A stretch of 64,000 nucleotides of DNA from Gammaproteobacteria bacterium. Lineage in GTDB: Bacteria; Pseudomonadota; Gammaproteobacteria; Pseudomonadales; Halieaceae. Shown piece after piece: positions 48,188 through 57,294 of the stretch; position 1 is the first letter of the stretch, and the number at the start of each line of letters is the position of its first letter. The notes under the pieces were generated by a model. That model was not told where the DNA came from, did no database searches, and worked only from the letters and a program-made list of their open reading frames with translations. The stretch is from the NCBI GenBank assembly GCA_024644535.1, contig JAHEKX010000003.1:62001-126000 (forward strand). Reading direction: 5' to 3'. The position numbers and the translations under genes were made by a program.

Positions 48188-48206
48188 CGTGAACATGTAC
48201 TTCACG
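48188..48206. promoter_or_regulatory. Inverted repeat in the divergent spacer, candidate operator
   Basis: CGTGAA and TTCACG flank a 7-base centre that itself contains ACATGT, giving a 19-bp imperfect palindrome. It lies between the efflux operon and gshA, in the position expected for a regulator of either. No regulator gene is adjacent, and no family motif was recognised. Confidence 0.35.
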
Positions 48207-48286
48207 CGTTCTAGCCTTTACACTGCGCGGCGGCCTTTAAAACCCAACCATCGAATTAGTTTACACCAAAGGGCGGAGATACACGC

Positions 48287-49888
48287 ATGAAAAAACGCAT
48301 TGCTGCCTTATTGGACGCCCTTGCTCAAGACCCAGCAGCGGAAAAACTTTTGCGGTTTCAACGAGGCATTGAAAAAGAAGCTCTGCGCATTGATCCAAAT
48401 GGGCTGCTCGCCCAAACCACGCACCCCAAGACATTGGGCTCGCCACTCACTCACGCATCCATCACAACTGACTACAGCGAAGCCTTGCTAGAATTTATTA
48501 CCCCAGTGTCTGACTCGACCGAGCAAACACTTAAGCAACTCCACGACATACACCGCTATGTGTATGACCAGCTCGGCGACGAGCTCTTGTGGACAGCAAG
48601 CATGCCCTGTGCGCTGACGGCAGACAGCGACATCCCGGTAGCGCAGTATGGCAGCTCTAATTCTGCTCGATTAAAAACCGTGTATCGTTATGGCTTAGGG
48701 CATCGATACGGGCGACGCATGCAAACCATTGCCGGCATACACTACAACTTTTCGCTACCGGAAAGCTTTTGGCCTTGGCTGCAGTCTTATAGCCAAAATA
48801 CGCAAGACGTCAACGAATATAGAACCGAGCGCTATCTAGGCTTAATTCGCAACTTTCAGCGCTGGTCTTGGCTGTTAGTTTATTTGTTTGGAGCATCACC
48901 TGCGGTTTGTTCGACCTTTCTTAAAGGACGCTCGGATCACGGCCTGGAACCCACGGACGCAGAGCACAGCAGCTATCACCTGCCTTATGCCACGTCGTTA
49001 AGAATGGGCGGCTTGGGTTACAACAGCGACACGCAAAAATCGTTGCAAGTTTGCTACAACCACTTAGATACCTACGTTGACACCCTACGAGCCGCGATCG
49101 TTCAACCACACCCAGCCTATAGCGAGATACCGAAAACCTTAGATGGCGAGTATCAACAGTTAAGCGACGGCCTATTACAAATCGAAAACGAATTTTACAG
49201 CCCCATTCGACCCAAAAGAGTCTCGCGTAGCGGAGAACCGTCGCTACACGCGCTCGCTTTAGGCGGCATAGAGTACATCGAAGTGCGCTGTATCGACCTG
49301 AACCCTTTTTTGCCGACGGGCATCGATGCAGCGCAAATCCGCTTTTTAGATCTGTTTTTACTGTACTGCTTGTTAAAGGATAGCCCGCAATGCACCTTCG
49401 ATGAACAAACCCGATTAGCAGACAACTTCAGTCGCGTGGTCACTAGGGGACGTGAACCCGGCCTGCAGCTGAACGCGCCCACTGAGCACATATCGCTCAA
49501 AGATTGGGGCCTGAATATCATGGCCGAACTTGAAGATTTTGCCGCAACACTCGACAATCTTATCGAGCCTGGTTACGGCGAAGCCTTGACAATACAGCGC
49601 CAAAAACTCATCGACCCAGAACTCACACCCTCGGCACAAGTCAGTCAGCGCGTGCAGCAAGGAAGTTTTTTTAACGCTGCCCTGAATCAAGCACGCACCA
49701 TCAAGAGCGAGTTTTTAAAGCAGCCTTTGGAAGAATCGATTCGACAGAGACTTGAGACGGAAGCCGCGCAAAGCCTGAGTGAACAAGCAGCGATAGAAGC
49801 GGCCGACGACATTTCTTTTGAAGAATTTTTGCAGCGCTTTTTAGACCAGTACCGACTAGAGTCCTTACACCCTAAGCAGGTTGAATAA
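48287..49888 (+). CDS. gshA: Glutamate-cysteine ligase
   Basis: Catalyses ATP-dependent formation of gamma-glutamylcysteine, the first step of glutathione synthesis. The 533-residue product starts MKKRIAALLDAL and has the early block RFQRGIEKEALRI and the ITTDYSEALLEFITP segment of gammaproteobacterial GshA. GGAG precedes the ATG. gshB is not in the window. It converges on cysQ, with a 17-bp overlap of the coding ends. Confidence 0.96.
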   Translation: MKKRIAALLDALAQDPAAEKLLRFQRGIEKEALRIDPNGLLAQTTHPKTLGSPLTHASITTDYSEALLEFITPVSDSTEQTLKQLHDIHRYVYDQLGDELLWTASMPCALTADSDIPVAQYGSSNSARLKTVYRYGLGHRYGRRMQTIAGIHYNFSLPESFWPWLQSYSQNTQDVNEYRTERYLGLIRNFQRWSWLLVYLFGASPAVCSTFLKGRSDHGLEPTDAEHSSYHLPYATSLRMGGLGYNSDTQKSLQVCYNHLDTYVDTLRAAIVQPHPAYSEIPKTLDGEYQQLSDGLLQIENEFYSPIRPKRVSRSGEPSLHALALGGIEYIEVRCIDLNPFLPTGIDAAQIRFLDLFLLYCLLKDSPQCTFDEQTRLADNFSRVVTRGREPGLQLNAPTEHISLKDWGLNIMAELEDFAATLDNLIEPGYGEALTIQRQKLIDPELTPSAQVSQRVQQGSFFNAALNQARTIKSEFLKQPLEESIRQRLETEAAQSLSEQAAIEAADDISFEEFLQRFLDQYRLESLHPKQVE

Positions 49889-50747
49889 TCGTTAAATCTT
49901 GCAACAAACCCGCCCACAAGGGGGCGCTGGGGTCAGCAACCGCGATAAAATGCGGACTCATTAAAGTGTCGCGCTTGTTATAACCCAAAGACTCACCATC
50001 GAGCGCCCACACTTGCCCACCAGCGCCCTCTACGAGAGCCTGGCCTGCGCCCGTGTCCCACTCGCAGCAGGGCGAAAACCGCGGATAAATGTCACCAACG
50101 CCTTCGGCTAACTGGCAAAACTTTAGGGCACTACCACTGTCTAAGCGCCGTAAATCAGGCGTAGCGCGCTGCAAATATGACAGAGTGGTTTGCAAAAGTC
50201 TGTTGCGATGCCGCGTCGCAGATAAGACTGTAATACCGGCCGCCGGGTCCAAACATCGCCCCTCTATTCGCAGCTTATCGGAAAATTCTGCGCCAAGCTC
50301 AAGCTTGTACGCACCGTAATGTTTTCCACCAAACCATACCGATTGCAGACAGGGCGCGGCAACAAACCCGAGCACCGGACGATGCTCGCGAATTAATGCG
50401 ATATTGATCGTAAACTCACCTGTTCTATTCAAGAACTCACGAGTGCCATCTAAGGGGTCTACCAACCAATAGTCTCCCCAATCTCGGCGCGCCTGCTTCA
50501 CCTTAGCATCGGACTCCTCAGACAAAATGGGAGTTTCGGGAAAGAGTAGTCGCAATCCGTGGCATATACTTCTATGCGCCATTAGATCGGCCTCGGTCAG
50601 TGGGGTGGAATCTGTTTTACTTTGATATTCAGTGGCGGCGTCAGAATAGTAATGTTTCAGTATCGCTTGGCTAGCCGTATTTAGAAGCTCAAGTACCTGG
50701 CTTAATTCAGTGTTCGCCAGTTGGGTTTCTGCAAGATCTTTTGTCAT
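49872..50747 (-). CDS. cysQ: 3'(2'),5'-bisphosphate nucleotidase CysQ
   Basis: Hydrolyses 3'-phosphoadenosine 5'-phosphate to AMP, preventing build-up of this sulfur-assimilation byproduct. The 291-residue product is a Mg-dependent inositol-monophosphatase-fold enzyme with DPLDGTREFLNR and the second signature WDTGAGQALVEGAGG. The start lacks a clear ribosome-binding site, and it extends somewhat further than short homologues. It is divergent from the nucleotidase gene. Confidence 0.92.
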   Translation of the reverse strand: MTKDLAETQLANTELSQVLELLNTASQAILKHYYSDAATEYQSKTDSTPLTEADLMAHRSICHGLRLLFPETPILSEESDAKVKQARRDWGDYWLVDPLDGTREFLNRTGEFTINIALIREHRPVLGFVAAPCLQSVWFGGKHYGAYKLELGAEFSDKLRIEGRCLDPAAGITVLSATRHRNRLLQTTLSYLQRATPDLRRLDSGSALKFCQLAEGVGDIYPRFSPCCEWDTGAGQALVEGAGGQVWALDGESLGYNKRDTLMSPHFIAVADPSAPLWAGLLQDLTIIQPA

Positions 50748-50801
50748 ATGCGTAGTGTATCATGATCTATCTTAACAACTTGATACTAGAGTGCCTTAAA
50801 T

Positions 50802-51452
50802 ATGCTGGACTGGACGGCGGTCGATACGGTATTACTCGACATGGATGGAACCTTACTCGACCTAGCTTACGATAATCACTTTTGGCTTGAACATATACCC
50901 AAGGTTTTTGCCGAAATACAAGGTCTAGGGCTTGAGGAAGCAAGAACCCAGCTCAACGCACAAATGAGCGCAACGCAGGGGACCTTGGATTGGTACTGTA
51001 TCGACCACTGGACCAACACCCTAGGGTTTGACGTGCGTGAACACGTGCGCAACACCGCTTACCAATCGAGCGCAAGACCCCAAGTCTTCGAATTTTTAGA
51101 CTTTTTGCGCGCCCAAAATAAGCAGGTTTTACTGGTGACCAACGCGCACCACGTGGTACTTGACTCCAAACTTGCCAACATTGATCTTAGGCCTTATTTC
51201 GATCATCTCGTGACCTCCCATCAATTTCAGGCGCCGAAAGAATCGCAAGCGTTCTGGTTCAGTTTCGCAAGGTCTTATCCCTTCAACCCAAGACGCACAT
51301 TACTTATCGATGATAACGAAACTGTCTTAAGCGCAGCCAAACAATTTGGTATCGAGCATCTTATTACGCTCAGACAGCCTGATTCGACGGAAGATATCAA
51401 AACGAACACGCTGCACCCCGCCATACTCCACTTTGACGAGCTCTTCGCCTAA
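50802..51452 (+). CDS. yrfG: YrfG-like HAD-family nucleotidase (GMP/IMP)
   Basis: A 216-residue HAD hydrolase with the nucleophile motif LLDMDGTLLDL, a middle LLVTNAHH (motif II Thr), a conserved Lys in APKE and acidic motif LIDDNETVL. The sequence W-x-x-VDTVLLDMDGTLLDLA and WYCIDHW match E. coli YrfG, a GMP/IMP nucleotidase, and the length is similar. In E. coli yrfG is next to nudE; here nudE is absent. Confidence 0.88.
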   Translation: MLDWTAVDTVLLDMDGTLLDLAYDNHFWLEHIPKVFAEIQGLGLEEARTQLNAQMSATQGTLDWYCIDHWTNTLGFDVREHVRNTAYQSSARPQVFEFLDFLRAQNKQVLLVTNAHHVVLDSKLANIDLRPYFDHLVTSHQFQAPKESQAFWFSFARSYPFNPRRTLLIDDNETVLSAAKQFGIEHLITLRQPDSTEDIKTNTLHPAILHFDELFA

Positions 51453-51541
51453 AGTTTGAGAACGGTAAAACTTGCCAAATGCTAATGTGACAATCGGCAC
51501 GATTCGCTCTAGTCTTAGCATCTCAGCACAAGGATTGCGAC

Positions 51542-53101
51542 ATGTCGAAGATCAATGAACTTATCGCCGCTATAGAGGCTGCTCCAAAAGGACCCAAAAC
51601 CGCGGCCCTCTTCGATTTTGACGGCACGATTATCTATGGCTATTCCGCTTTTCATTTTCTGCGCGCTCAGGTAACGAGGGGTGATTTAGACATCAAAGAT
51701 CTAATGAGCACCCTGCAAGCAATGACCCAGTTTGGTTTTGGTAATATCGACTTTGCCAGTCTTATTGCTCTGACCGCTCAGTTCATGGCGGGCTATTCGA
51801 AAACTGACTACGACACTTTTGCGCAAACGGTGTATGACAAACACATTGGCCGCTTGGTTTACCCCGAAGCGCGTGAGCTTATCGATGCCCACAAAGCAGC
51901 CGGACACACCGTTGCCATTGTCTCGTCCGCTACACGTTTTCAAGTGGAGCCGGCCGCGCGCGACCTCGGTATCGATCATATTTTCTGTACCGAGCTAGCG
52001 GTAGATAGCGACACCTTCACCGGAGAAATCGATGGACCTCCTTGCTTCGGCATGGGGAAAGTTGATGCGGCCAAGCAGCTGTTAAAACAAACCAAAGGGC
52101 GTTTAGCCAACACTTTTTTTTACTCTGACAGCACCGACGACAGCGATCTCTTGCTAGCCAGCGGTAATCCAGTAGCACTAAATCCATCTAGAGCACTGCG
52201 GGAAATGGCGCGTGAAAATCAATGGGCACAAGCCTCTTTTGACAGCAGAGGCACTCCGACATTAAGTCAGTTCATTCGCTCGCTGGCGGCAACCACCAGC
52301 GTCGTATCTGCCTTTGCTGCAGGCATTCCGGTATTCGCTTTAACAGGCTCTATGCGTCAAAGCCGAAACTTTTCGTATGCGCTATTCGCAGAAACGGCCA
52401 GTGCCCTTGTGGGACTGGAGCTTGACGTGAAAGGCGAAGCGAATATTTGGAAGCAGCGCCCCGCGGTATTTATCTTTAATCATCAAAGTAAGACCGACGT
52501 GATCATTGCAACTAAACTAGTCCGGCAAGATATGGCCGGCGTCGGCAAGCAAGAAATCAAAAAACTCCCCATTATCGGCAAAGTGATGGAATGGGGGGGT
52601 GTAGTCATGATCGACCGCAAAAATTCCGAATCGGCCATCGCAGCCATGAAGCCTTTAGTGGATGTCATGCAAAACGAAGGGAAGTCAGTTGTATTGGCGC
52701 CAGAAGGCACGCGATCGACTACCCGAAAATTAGGTAGCTTCAAAAAAGGTGCGTTCCACTTAGCCATGCAAGCTGGCGTTCCGATCGTGCCCATTGTGAT
52801 TCACAACGCGAGCGACATCGCCCCAAAAGGCGATTTCGTCTTTAGACCTGGCAAAGTGCGAGTGGAAGTGCTCGACCCAATCCAGACTAATAATTGGCGC
52901 CTGGAGGACCTAGACCAACACATTAACGATGTGCGCCAACTGTATTTGAACGCACTAGGTCAAGCTAAACCTTCAACTCCCCAGCGAATGGGAACCAACG
53001 CGGGCTCAACAGCTAGAAAGCCACGCGCCACCAAAACTCGGAACTCACTTGCCAAATCCGGCTCAACAGGTGTAAAAACAGGTAATAACTCTAACGATTA
53101 G
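51542..53101 (+). CDS. HAD-IB phosphatase / 1-acylglycerol-3-phosphate acyltransferase fusion
   Basis: A 519-residue two-domain protein. Residues 20-220 form a SerB-like HAD-IB domain with nucleophile motif FDFDGT (D25, D27); residues about 300-470 form a PlsC-type acyltransferase with NHQSKTD (H314, D319) and PEGTRST (from about 387); the last 50 residues are basic and low in complexity. PlsC converts lysophosphatidate to phosphatidate; the HAD part would remove a phosphate from an unknown substrate, perhaps lysophosphatidate. It directly precedes plsB (9-bp gap), so it belongs to phospholipid synthesis. Confidence 0.88.
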   Translation: MSKINELIAAIEAAPKGPKTAALFDFDGTIIYGYSAFHFLRAQVTRGDLDIKDLMSTLQAMTQFGFGNIDFASLIALTAQFMAGYSKTDYDTFAQTVYDKHIGRLVYPEARELIDAHKAAGHTVAIVSSATRFQVEPAARDLGIDHIFCTELAVDSDTFTGEIDGPPCFGMGKVDAAKQLLKQTKGRLANTFFYSDSTDDSDLLLASGNPVALNPSRALREMARENQWAQASFDSRGTPTLSQFIRSLAATTSVVSAFAAGIPVFALTGSMRQSRNFSYALFAETASALVGLELDVKGEANIWKQRPAVFIFNHQSKTDVIIATKLVRQDMAGVGKQEIKKLPIIGKVMEWGGVVMIDRKNSESAIAAMKPLVDVMQNEGKSVVLAPEGTRSTTRKLGSFKKGAFHLAMQAGVPIVPIVIHNASDIAPKGDFVFRPGKVRVEVLDPIQTNNWRLEDLDQHINDVRQLYLNALGQAKPSTPQRMGTNAGSTARKPRATKTRNSLAKSGSTGVKTGNNSND

Positions 53102-53110
53102 CGGCGCACT

Positions 53111-55435
53111 ATGGCATTGACCCAACAAGCGGAACAAACGAATCCATGGCCTAGCACACATACCGGCCCCGTTTTTTTTATTATGGATGCACGTAACCGC
53201 TTCGAGCGCAGGCAATTGTTAGAGTGGCTTAAGCATCACAACCCAGAAGCTCAGACAGCGAATCACTGCTCTTTGGTCTTAATGGACAAGCAGCTGGTCA
53301 TAAAAACAGATATTGCCAACATCATACAGGCTCAGTGCAACGAAACCCTGATTGTACCCATTCGCATTGCATGGCGCCCCTCGGATAAGGCCATTGCCTC
53401 GGGCCCACGATTGCGCGACTTCGTATTTGGAGACCCAAGACGCCCTCGAGCGGCGCGAGGCAAGCGCCTCCTGCGCAACAAGCCCAAACGCGCAACATTT
53501 TTAACCGGTCAACCCGACACCGTCGGCAACCTGCGTCAACGCTTTATAAAGCTTGCCGACCACGACCCCGATGCACCAGCGGCTTTCGCTGAATTTATCG
53601 CACGGCAAGCGGCTCTGGTTTTAGACATTGCTGAACGCAAGCAACAAGGTGGACGCTATAAAGTGCCACGTTTTATTGCGGCTAATCTTCGTAATCGTCG
53701 CCGTTTTAAACAGTCATTACGTGAAGTCGCCGCGGAAACGGGTCGCTCGATCAGCAGTACGACCCGCGAAGCAGAAGTCTACATGAAGGAAATGATTTCC
53801 AACCCTTCAACCTTCTGGTTGGATTTTTATGCCAAGTTTAACCAGTACTGTTTGGGTCTAGCCTATGAAGACAACGTGGTTGTCAGCCAAACCGAAATCG
53901 AAACACTGCGTGCCCAAGTTCGCGACCACCCTTCCATTTTACTTTGGACTCATAAAACCTATTTAGATGGCATGGTGGTGCCAAAGGTACTTTATGAAAA
54001 CGACTTTCCCATGCCGCACATGTTTGGGGGTGCAAACCTTAGCTTTGCAGGGCTTGGTTTTTTACTGCGCCGCGCCGGTGGAATTTTTATTCGCCGCAGC
54101 TTCCAAGACAATCCCGTGTATAAAATGGTATTGCGTCAGTACATCGGTTACCTGATGGAGAAGCGCTTTCCGATGAACTGGTCTTTCGAGGGAACACGCT
54201 CTCGAGTTGGCAAACTCATGCCGCCTCGCTATGGCCTTCTTAAGTACGTACTTGAAGCTTGTCATGCCAGCGATGCTAGAAATATTCACATAACACCGGT
54301 ATCCATTAGCTACGATCTTATTCGCGACGTTGAAGAATACGCCACTGAACAAGCCGGGCGCATTAAAACGGCGGAGTCCTTGATGTGGTTCATAGGCTAT
54401 GTCAAAAGCCTGGCTCGCCCCATGGGTCGAGTTTACATGAACGTCGGCAAACCCGTTGTGCTAGAAAGTGCACCTGATCCTGACGACAAGCTAGCACTTG
54501 CCAAAATCGCGTTCGAAGTTGCAGTTGAAGCAAACAAAGTGACCCCCATTACTTTTCCAGCCTTGATTTCGATGTGCCTTTTGGGGGTCGCCCCCAGGGC
54601 TTTGACCGAAGCAGAGGTTGTTAAAGAACTAGAGACTCTCGTTTCATGGGCCCACCAACGTCAGATCTTTATGTCGGATGATCTGCAAAAAGACATTAGC
54701 TCCAATTTGGAAGGCGTGCTGGGATTGATGATTTCAGAGCGTATTATCACACGCTACGATGCCGGACCAGAAACCGTATATGGTATCGAGCAAAATCAAC
54801 ACCCCATCGCCAGTTACTACCGAAACAGCATCATTCACTTTTTTGTCAACCAAGCCATCATCGAACTGGCCATCATGAAGATTCGCGAGCAGAGCGGTGT
54901 CGAGGCGCTGACCGTATTTTGGCAAGAGGTCGAATCGTTGCGCGACACCTTCAAGTTTGAATTCTTTTATTCACCCACTGAACTGTTCAGGGCCGAAATA
55001 GAGGATGAACTGAATCGTCACTTTCCAGATGCTCTTAACCAACTTGAGCGTGCACATATTCAAGGCGACGACATACTGCGCGCTGTCAAACCCTTGGTCG
55101 CCCACCAAACCTTGCTGATCTTTACCGAGGCGTACAGCGTTGTCGCCGACTTGGCATGCCAGCTCAACGAACAAGACCTCGACAGCAAAGCCTTCACTGA
55201 CCAAGCGCTTAAGCTTGGAAGACAAGCGTATTTACAACGTCGAATCAGCAGCGAGTCCTCGATAGCGAAGCTGTTATTCCAAAATGGCTACCAACTGCTA
55301 GAGCATAAAGGCCTACATCAACACACGAGCGAAGAGACTGGCGAGCAACGACGCGCCTTAGCCATACAAATCCGTGATATCCTTCGGCGTCTAGAGGCCA
55401 TCAAGGCAATGGCACTGACGCAGACACTACAATAA
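53111..55435 (+). CDS. plsB: Glycerol-3-phosphate 1-O-acyltransferase PlsB
   Basis: The first step of membrane phospholipid synthesis: acyl transfer to sn-glycerol-3-phosphate. The 774-residue product has motif I THKTYLD (H281, D286), motif III FEGTRSR (F359) and the GGIFIRR block; it is somewhat shorter than E. coli PlsB (about 807). There is no strong ribosome-binding site before the ATG, so translation may depend on the preceding gene. Together with the upstream PlsC-type domain and the downstream gpsA it forms one phosphatidate-synthesis operon. Confidence 0.95.
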   Translation: MALTQQAEQTNPWPSTHTGPVFFIMDARNRFERRQLLEWLKHHNPEAQTANHCSLVLMDKQLVIKTDIANIIQAQCNETLIVPIRIAWRPSDKAIASGPRLRDFVFGDPRRPRAARGKRLLRNKPKRATFLTGQPDTVGNLRQRFIKLADHDPDAPAAFAEFIARQAALVLDIAERKQQGGRYKVPRFIAANLRNRRRFKQSLREVAAETGRSISSTTREAEVYMKEMISNPSTFWLDFYAKFNQYCLGLAYEDNVVVSQTEIETLRAQVRDHPSILLWTHKTYLDGMVVPKVLYENDFPMPHMFGGANLSFAGLGFLLRRAGGIFIRRSFQDNPVYKMVLRQYIGYLMEKRFPMNWSFEGTRSRVGKLMPPRYGLLKYVLEACHASDARNIHITPVSISYDLIRDVEEYATEQAGRIKTAESLMWFIGYVKSLARPMGRVYMNVGKPVVLESAPDPDDKLALAKIAFEVAVEANKVTPITFPALISMCLLGVAPRALTEAEVVKELETLVSWAHQRQIFMSDDLQKDISSNLEGVLGLMISERIITRYDAGPETVYGIEQNQHPIASYYRNSIIHFFVNQAIIELAIMKIREQSGVEALTVFWQEVESLRDTFKFEFFYSPTELFRAEIEDELNRHFPDALNQLERAHIQGDDILRAVKPLVAHQTLLIFTEAYSVVADLACQLNEQDLDSKAFTDQALKLGRQAYLQRRISSESSIAKLLFQNGYQLLEHKGLHQHTSEETGEQRRALAIQIRDILRRLEAIKAMALTQTLQ

Positions 55436-55445
55436 GAGTAAGACT

Positions 55446-56447
55446 ATGGATTTGAATGTAGCAGTTCTTGGGGGTGGATCTTGGGGCACAACCGTGGCCA
55501 ATTTGGTGTCGCGTAACACTCACGTCACTCTGTGGGCTCGCAATCCCGAAACTGTGAAAGAAATTAACACCTCTCATACCAATAACACCTATCTGCCGGG
55601 TGCCAGCCTGTCACCCAAACTCAAGGCAGAGAGCGATATACGCAGGGTTGTAGAAAACGCCGACGTGGTCGTTATGGCCGTACCATCACAGCATTTCAGA
55701 AGCGTCCTGAACGAGGTTGCAGACTGCATACGAGCATGGGTTCCCGTGGTAAGCCTAACGAAAGGTTTAGAGCATGGCAGCCAGAAACGCATGACCGAAA
55801 TTATCCATGAGATCTTACCGGGGCATCCAGCGGGCGTATTAACGGGCCCAAACCTTGCCCGCGAAATTATGGCCGGTCAAGCGGCCGCCAGCGTACTGGC
55901 CATGGAAGATCCGATTATTATGCGTGCGCTTCAAAACGTATTCAGTAGCGGGCTATTTCGATGTTATACCAACCCTGATGTCGTCGGTTGCGAACTGGGC
56001 GGGGTGTTAAAAAATGTTATCGCCATTGCGGTGGGTATGGGCGACGGCCTAGGCGCCGGCGACAACACACGCTCTGCCTTGATCACTCGCGGTCTGGCTG
56101 AAATTACCCGACTGGGAGTCGCGCTAGGGGGCCAAGCCGAAACCTTCGCCGGCTTAGCGGGTATGGGCGATATGATTGCGACCTGCACGAGCGATCAAAG
56201 CCGCAACCGTACCGTCGGCATGCAACTGGCGAAAGGGAAAACGGTACAAGAAATCACGGACAGTATGTTTATGGTGGCCGAGGGCCTGAAGAGCGCGCCC
56301 GTAGTGCTGGAGATTGCAGCGCAAAAGGATATCGAAATGCCCATTGTTGCGGACGTTTACCGTGTGATTATGGGCGAGAGCTCGCCATCGCGAATATTTA
56401 AAGGTTTACTGCGGGTCACCGCAGGTGCAGAATCCGAGCCAGGTTAG
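55446..56447 (+). CDS. gpsA: NAD(P)-dependent glycerol-3-phosphate dehydrogenase GpsA
   Basis: Reduces dihydroxyacetone phosphate to sn-glycerol-3-phosphate, the PlsB substrate. The 333-residue product has the nucleotide-binding VLGGGSWGTTVAN, the GPNLARE loop and the catalytic-domain signature GCELGGVLKNVIAIAVGM, with the conserved Lys in LKN. It is 10 bp after plsB. A 3' overlap with a longer alternative start of the next gene is not used. Confidence 0.97.
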   Translation: MDLNVAVLGGGSWGTTVANLVSRNTHVTLWARNPETVKEINTSHTNNTYLPGASLSPKLKAESDIRRVVENADVVVMAVPSQHFRSVLNEVADCIRAWVPVVSLTKGLEHGSQKRMTEIIHEILPGHPAGVLTGPNLAREIMAGQAAASVLAMEDPIIMRALQNVFSSGLFRCYTNPDVVGCELGGVLKNVIAIAVGMGDGLGAGDNTRSALITRGLAEITRLGVALGGQAETFAGLAGMGDMIATCTSDQSRNRTVGMQLAKGKTVQEITDSMFMVAEGLKSAPVVLEIAAQKDIEMPIVADVYRVIMGESSPSRIFKGLLRVTAGAESEPG

Positions 56448-56469
56448 TTTAGACACAGGAATAGTGGCC

Positions 56470-57294
56470 ATGCGTTTTTTGGTTATTGTCTTAACGGTGC
56501 TCGTGAGCGCTTGCTCCACCAGCCCAACGGGGCGCTCGCAGTTTATGATCATCTCGCCACAGGCCGCGATTGTGCAATCGCAAAAGGCCTATGCCAATAC
56601 CGTAAAGCAACTAGAAAGCAAGGACCAATTGTCGTCCGATCATCGCCTGGCTGACCGCGTGCAGAGGATTACAGGTCGCTTAGTAACCACTGCGCACGAT
56701 CACTACCCTTCAAGCCGAGCCTGGGACTGGAGTGTCGCCTTAATAGATGATCCAGATACCGTAAATGCATGGTGTATGGCTGGGGGCCGCATGGCAGTTT
56801 ACACCGGCTTATTCGACCAACTTAAACTCAGTGACGACGAATTTGCTCAGATTATGGGCCATGAAATCGCGCACGCCTTGGCCAACCATACGGCCGAACA
56901 AATGTCTCGTGCAGTAGCGATGCAAATTGGGTTAAGCGCTGTTAACGCAGCGAGCGATGGCAACAGCGCAGCAAACCAAGGCGCCCAACTGGCGGCCGTT
57001 TTGGCACTGCAACTCCCCAATAGCCGCACGGCTGAATCAGAAGCCGACACTATAGGCCTCGAGCTGGCAACGTTGGCGGGATACGACCCGCAAGCCGCCG
57101 TCAGCCTGTGGCGCAAAATGGGAGACTTAAGCGACGAGCGCCCGCCCGAGTTTTTAAGTACACACCCAGATCCTGCTACGCGCTTGGGTGCACTGCGATT
57201 GCATGCTAACGAAGTGGCTGGCCTCAATCCAAAACAAATTAAGGCCCCGATCTACCCCATAAACATCGTCTATCAAAAGGACGCAGTGAAATGA
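56470..57294 (+). CDS. M48 family lipoprotein metalloprotease
   Basis: The ATG at 56470 (AGGA 9 bases upstream) gives a 274-residue protein with a lipoprotein signal peptide and lipobox VSAC. The zinc site is GHEIAHAL (H131, E132, H135) with a third ligand in [12 protein letters not shown]. This resembles LoiP/YggG-type outer-membrane proteases rather than full-length BepA. Because the second lipobox residue after Cys is Ser, sorting to the outer membrane is expected by the +2 rule. It overlaps the next gene by 4 bp. Confidence 0.9.
   Translation: MRFLVIVLTVLVSACSTSPTGRSQFMIISPQAAIVQSQKAYANTVKQLESKDQLSSDHRLADRVQRITGRLVTTAHDHYPSSRAWDWSVALIDDPDTVNAWCMAGGRMAVYTGLFDQLKLSDDEFAQIMGHEIAHALANHTAEQMSRAVAMQIGLSAVNAASDGNSAANQGAQLAAVLALQLPNSRTAESEADTIGLELATLAGYDPQAAVSLWRKMGDLSDERPPEFLSTHPDPATRLGALRLHANEVAGLNPKQIKAPIYPINIVYQKDAVK

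Noticed and set aside
56425..56469. Longer start for the M48 lipoprotein overlapping gpsA
   Set aside because: It would put a polar stretch before the lipoprotein signal peptide; the ATG at 56470 gives a normal signal and has AGGA nearby.
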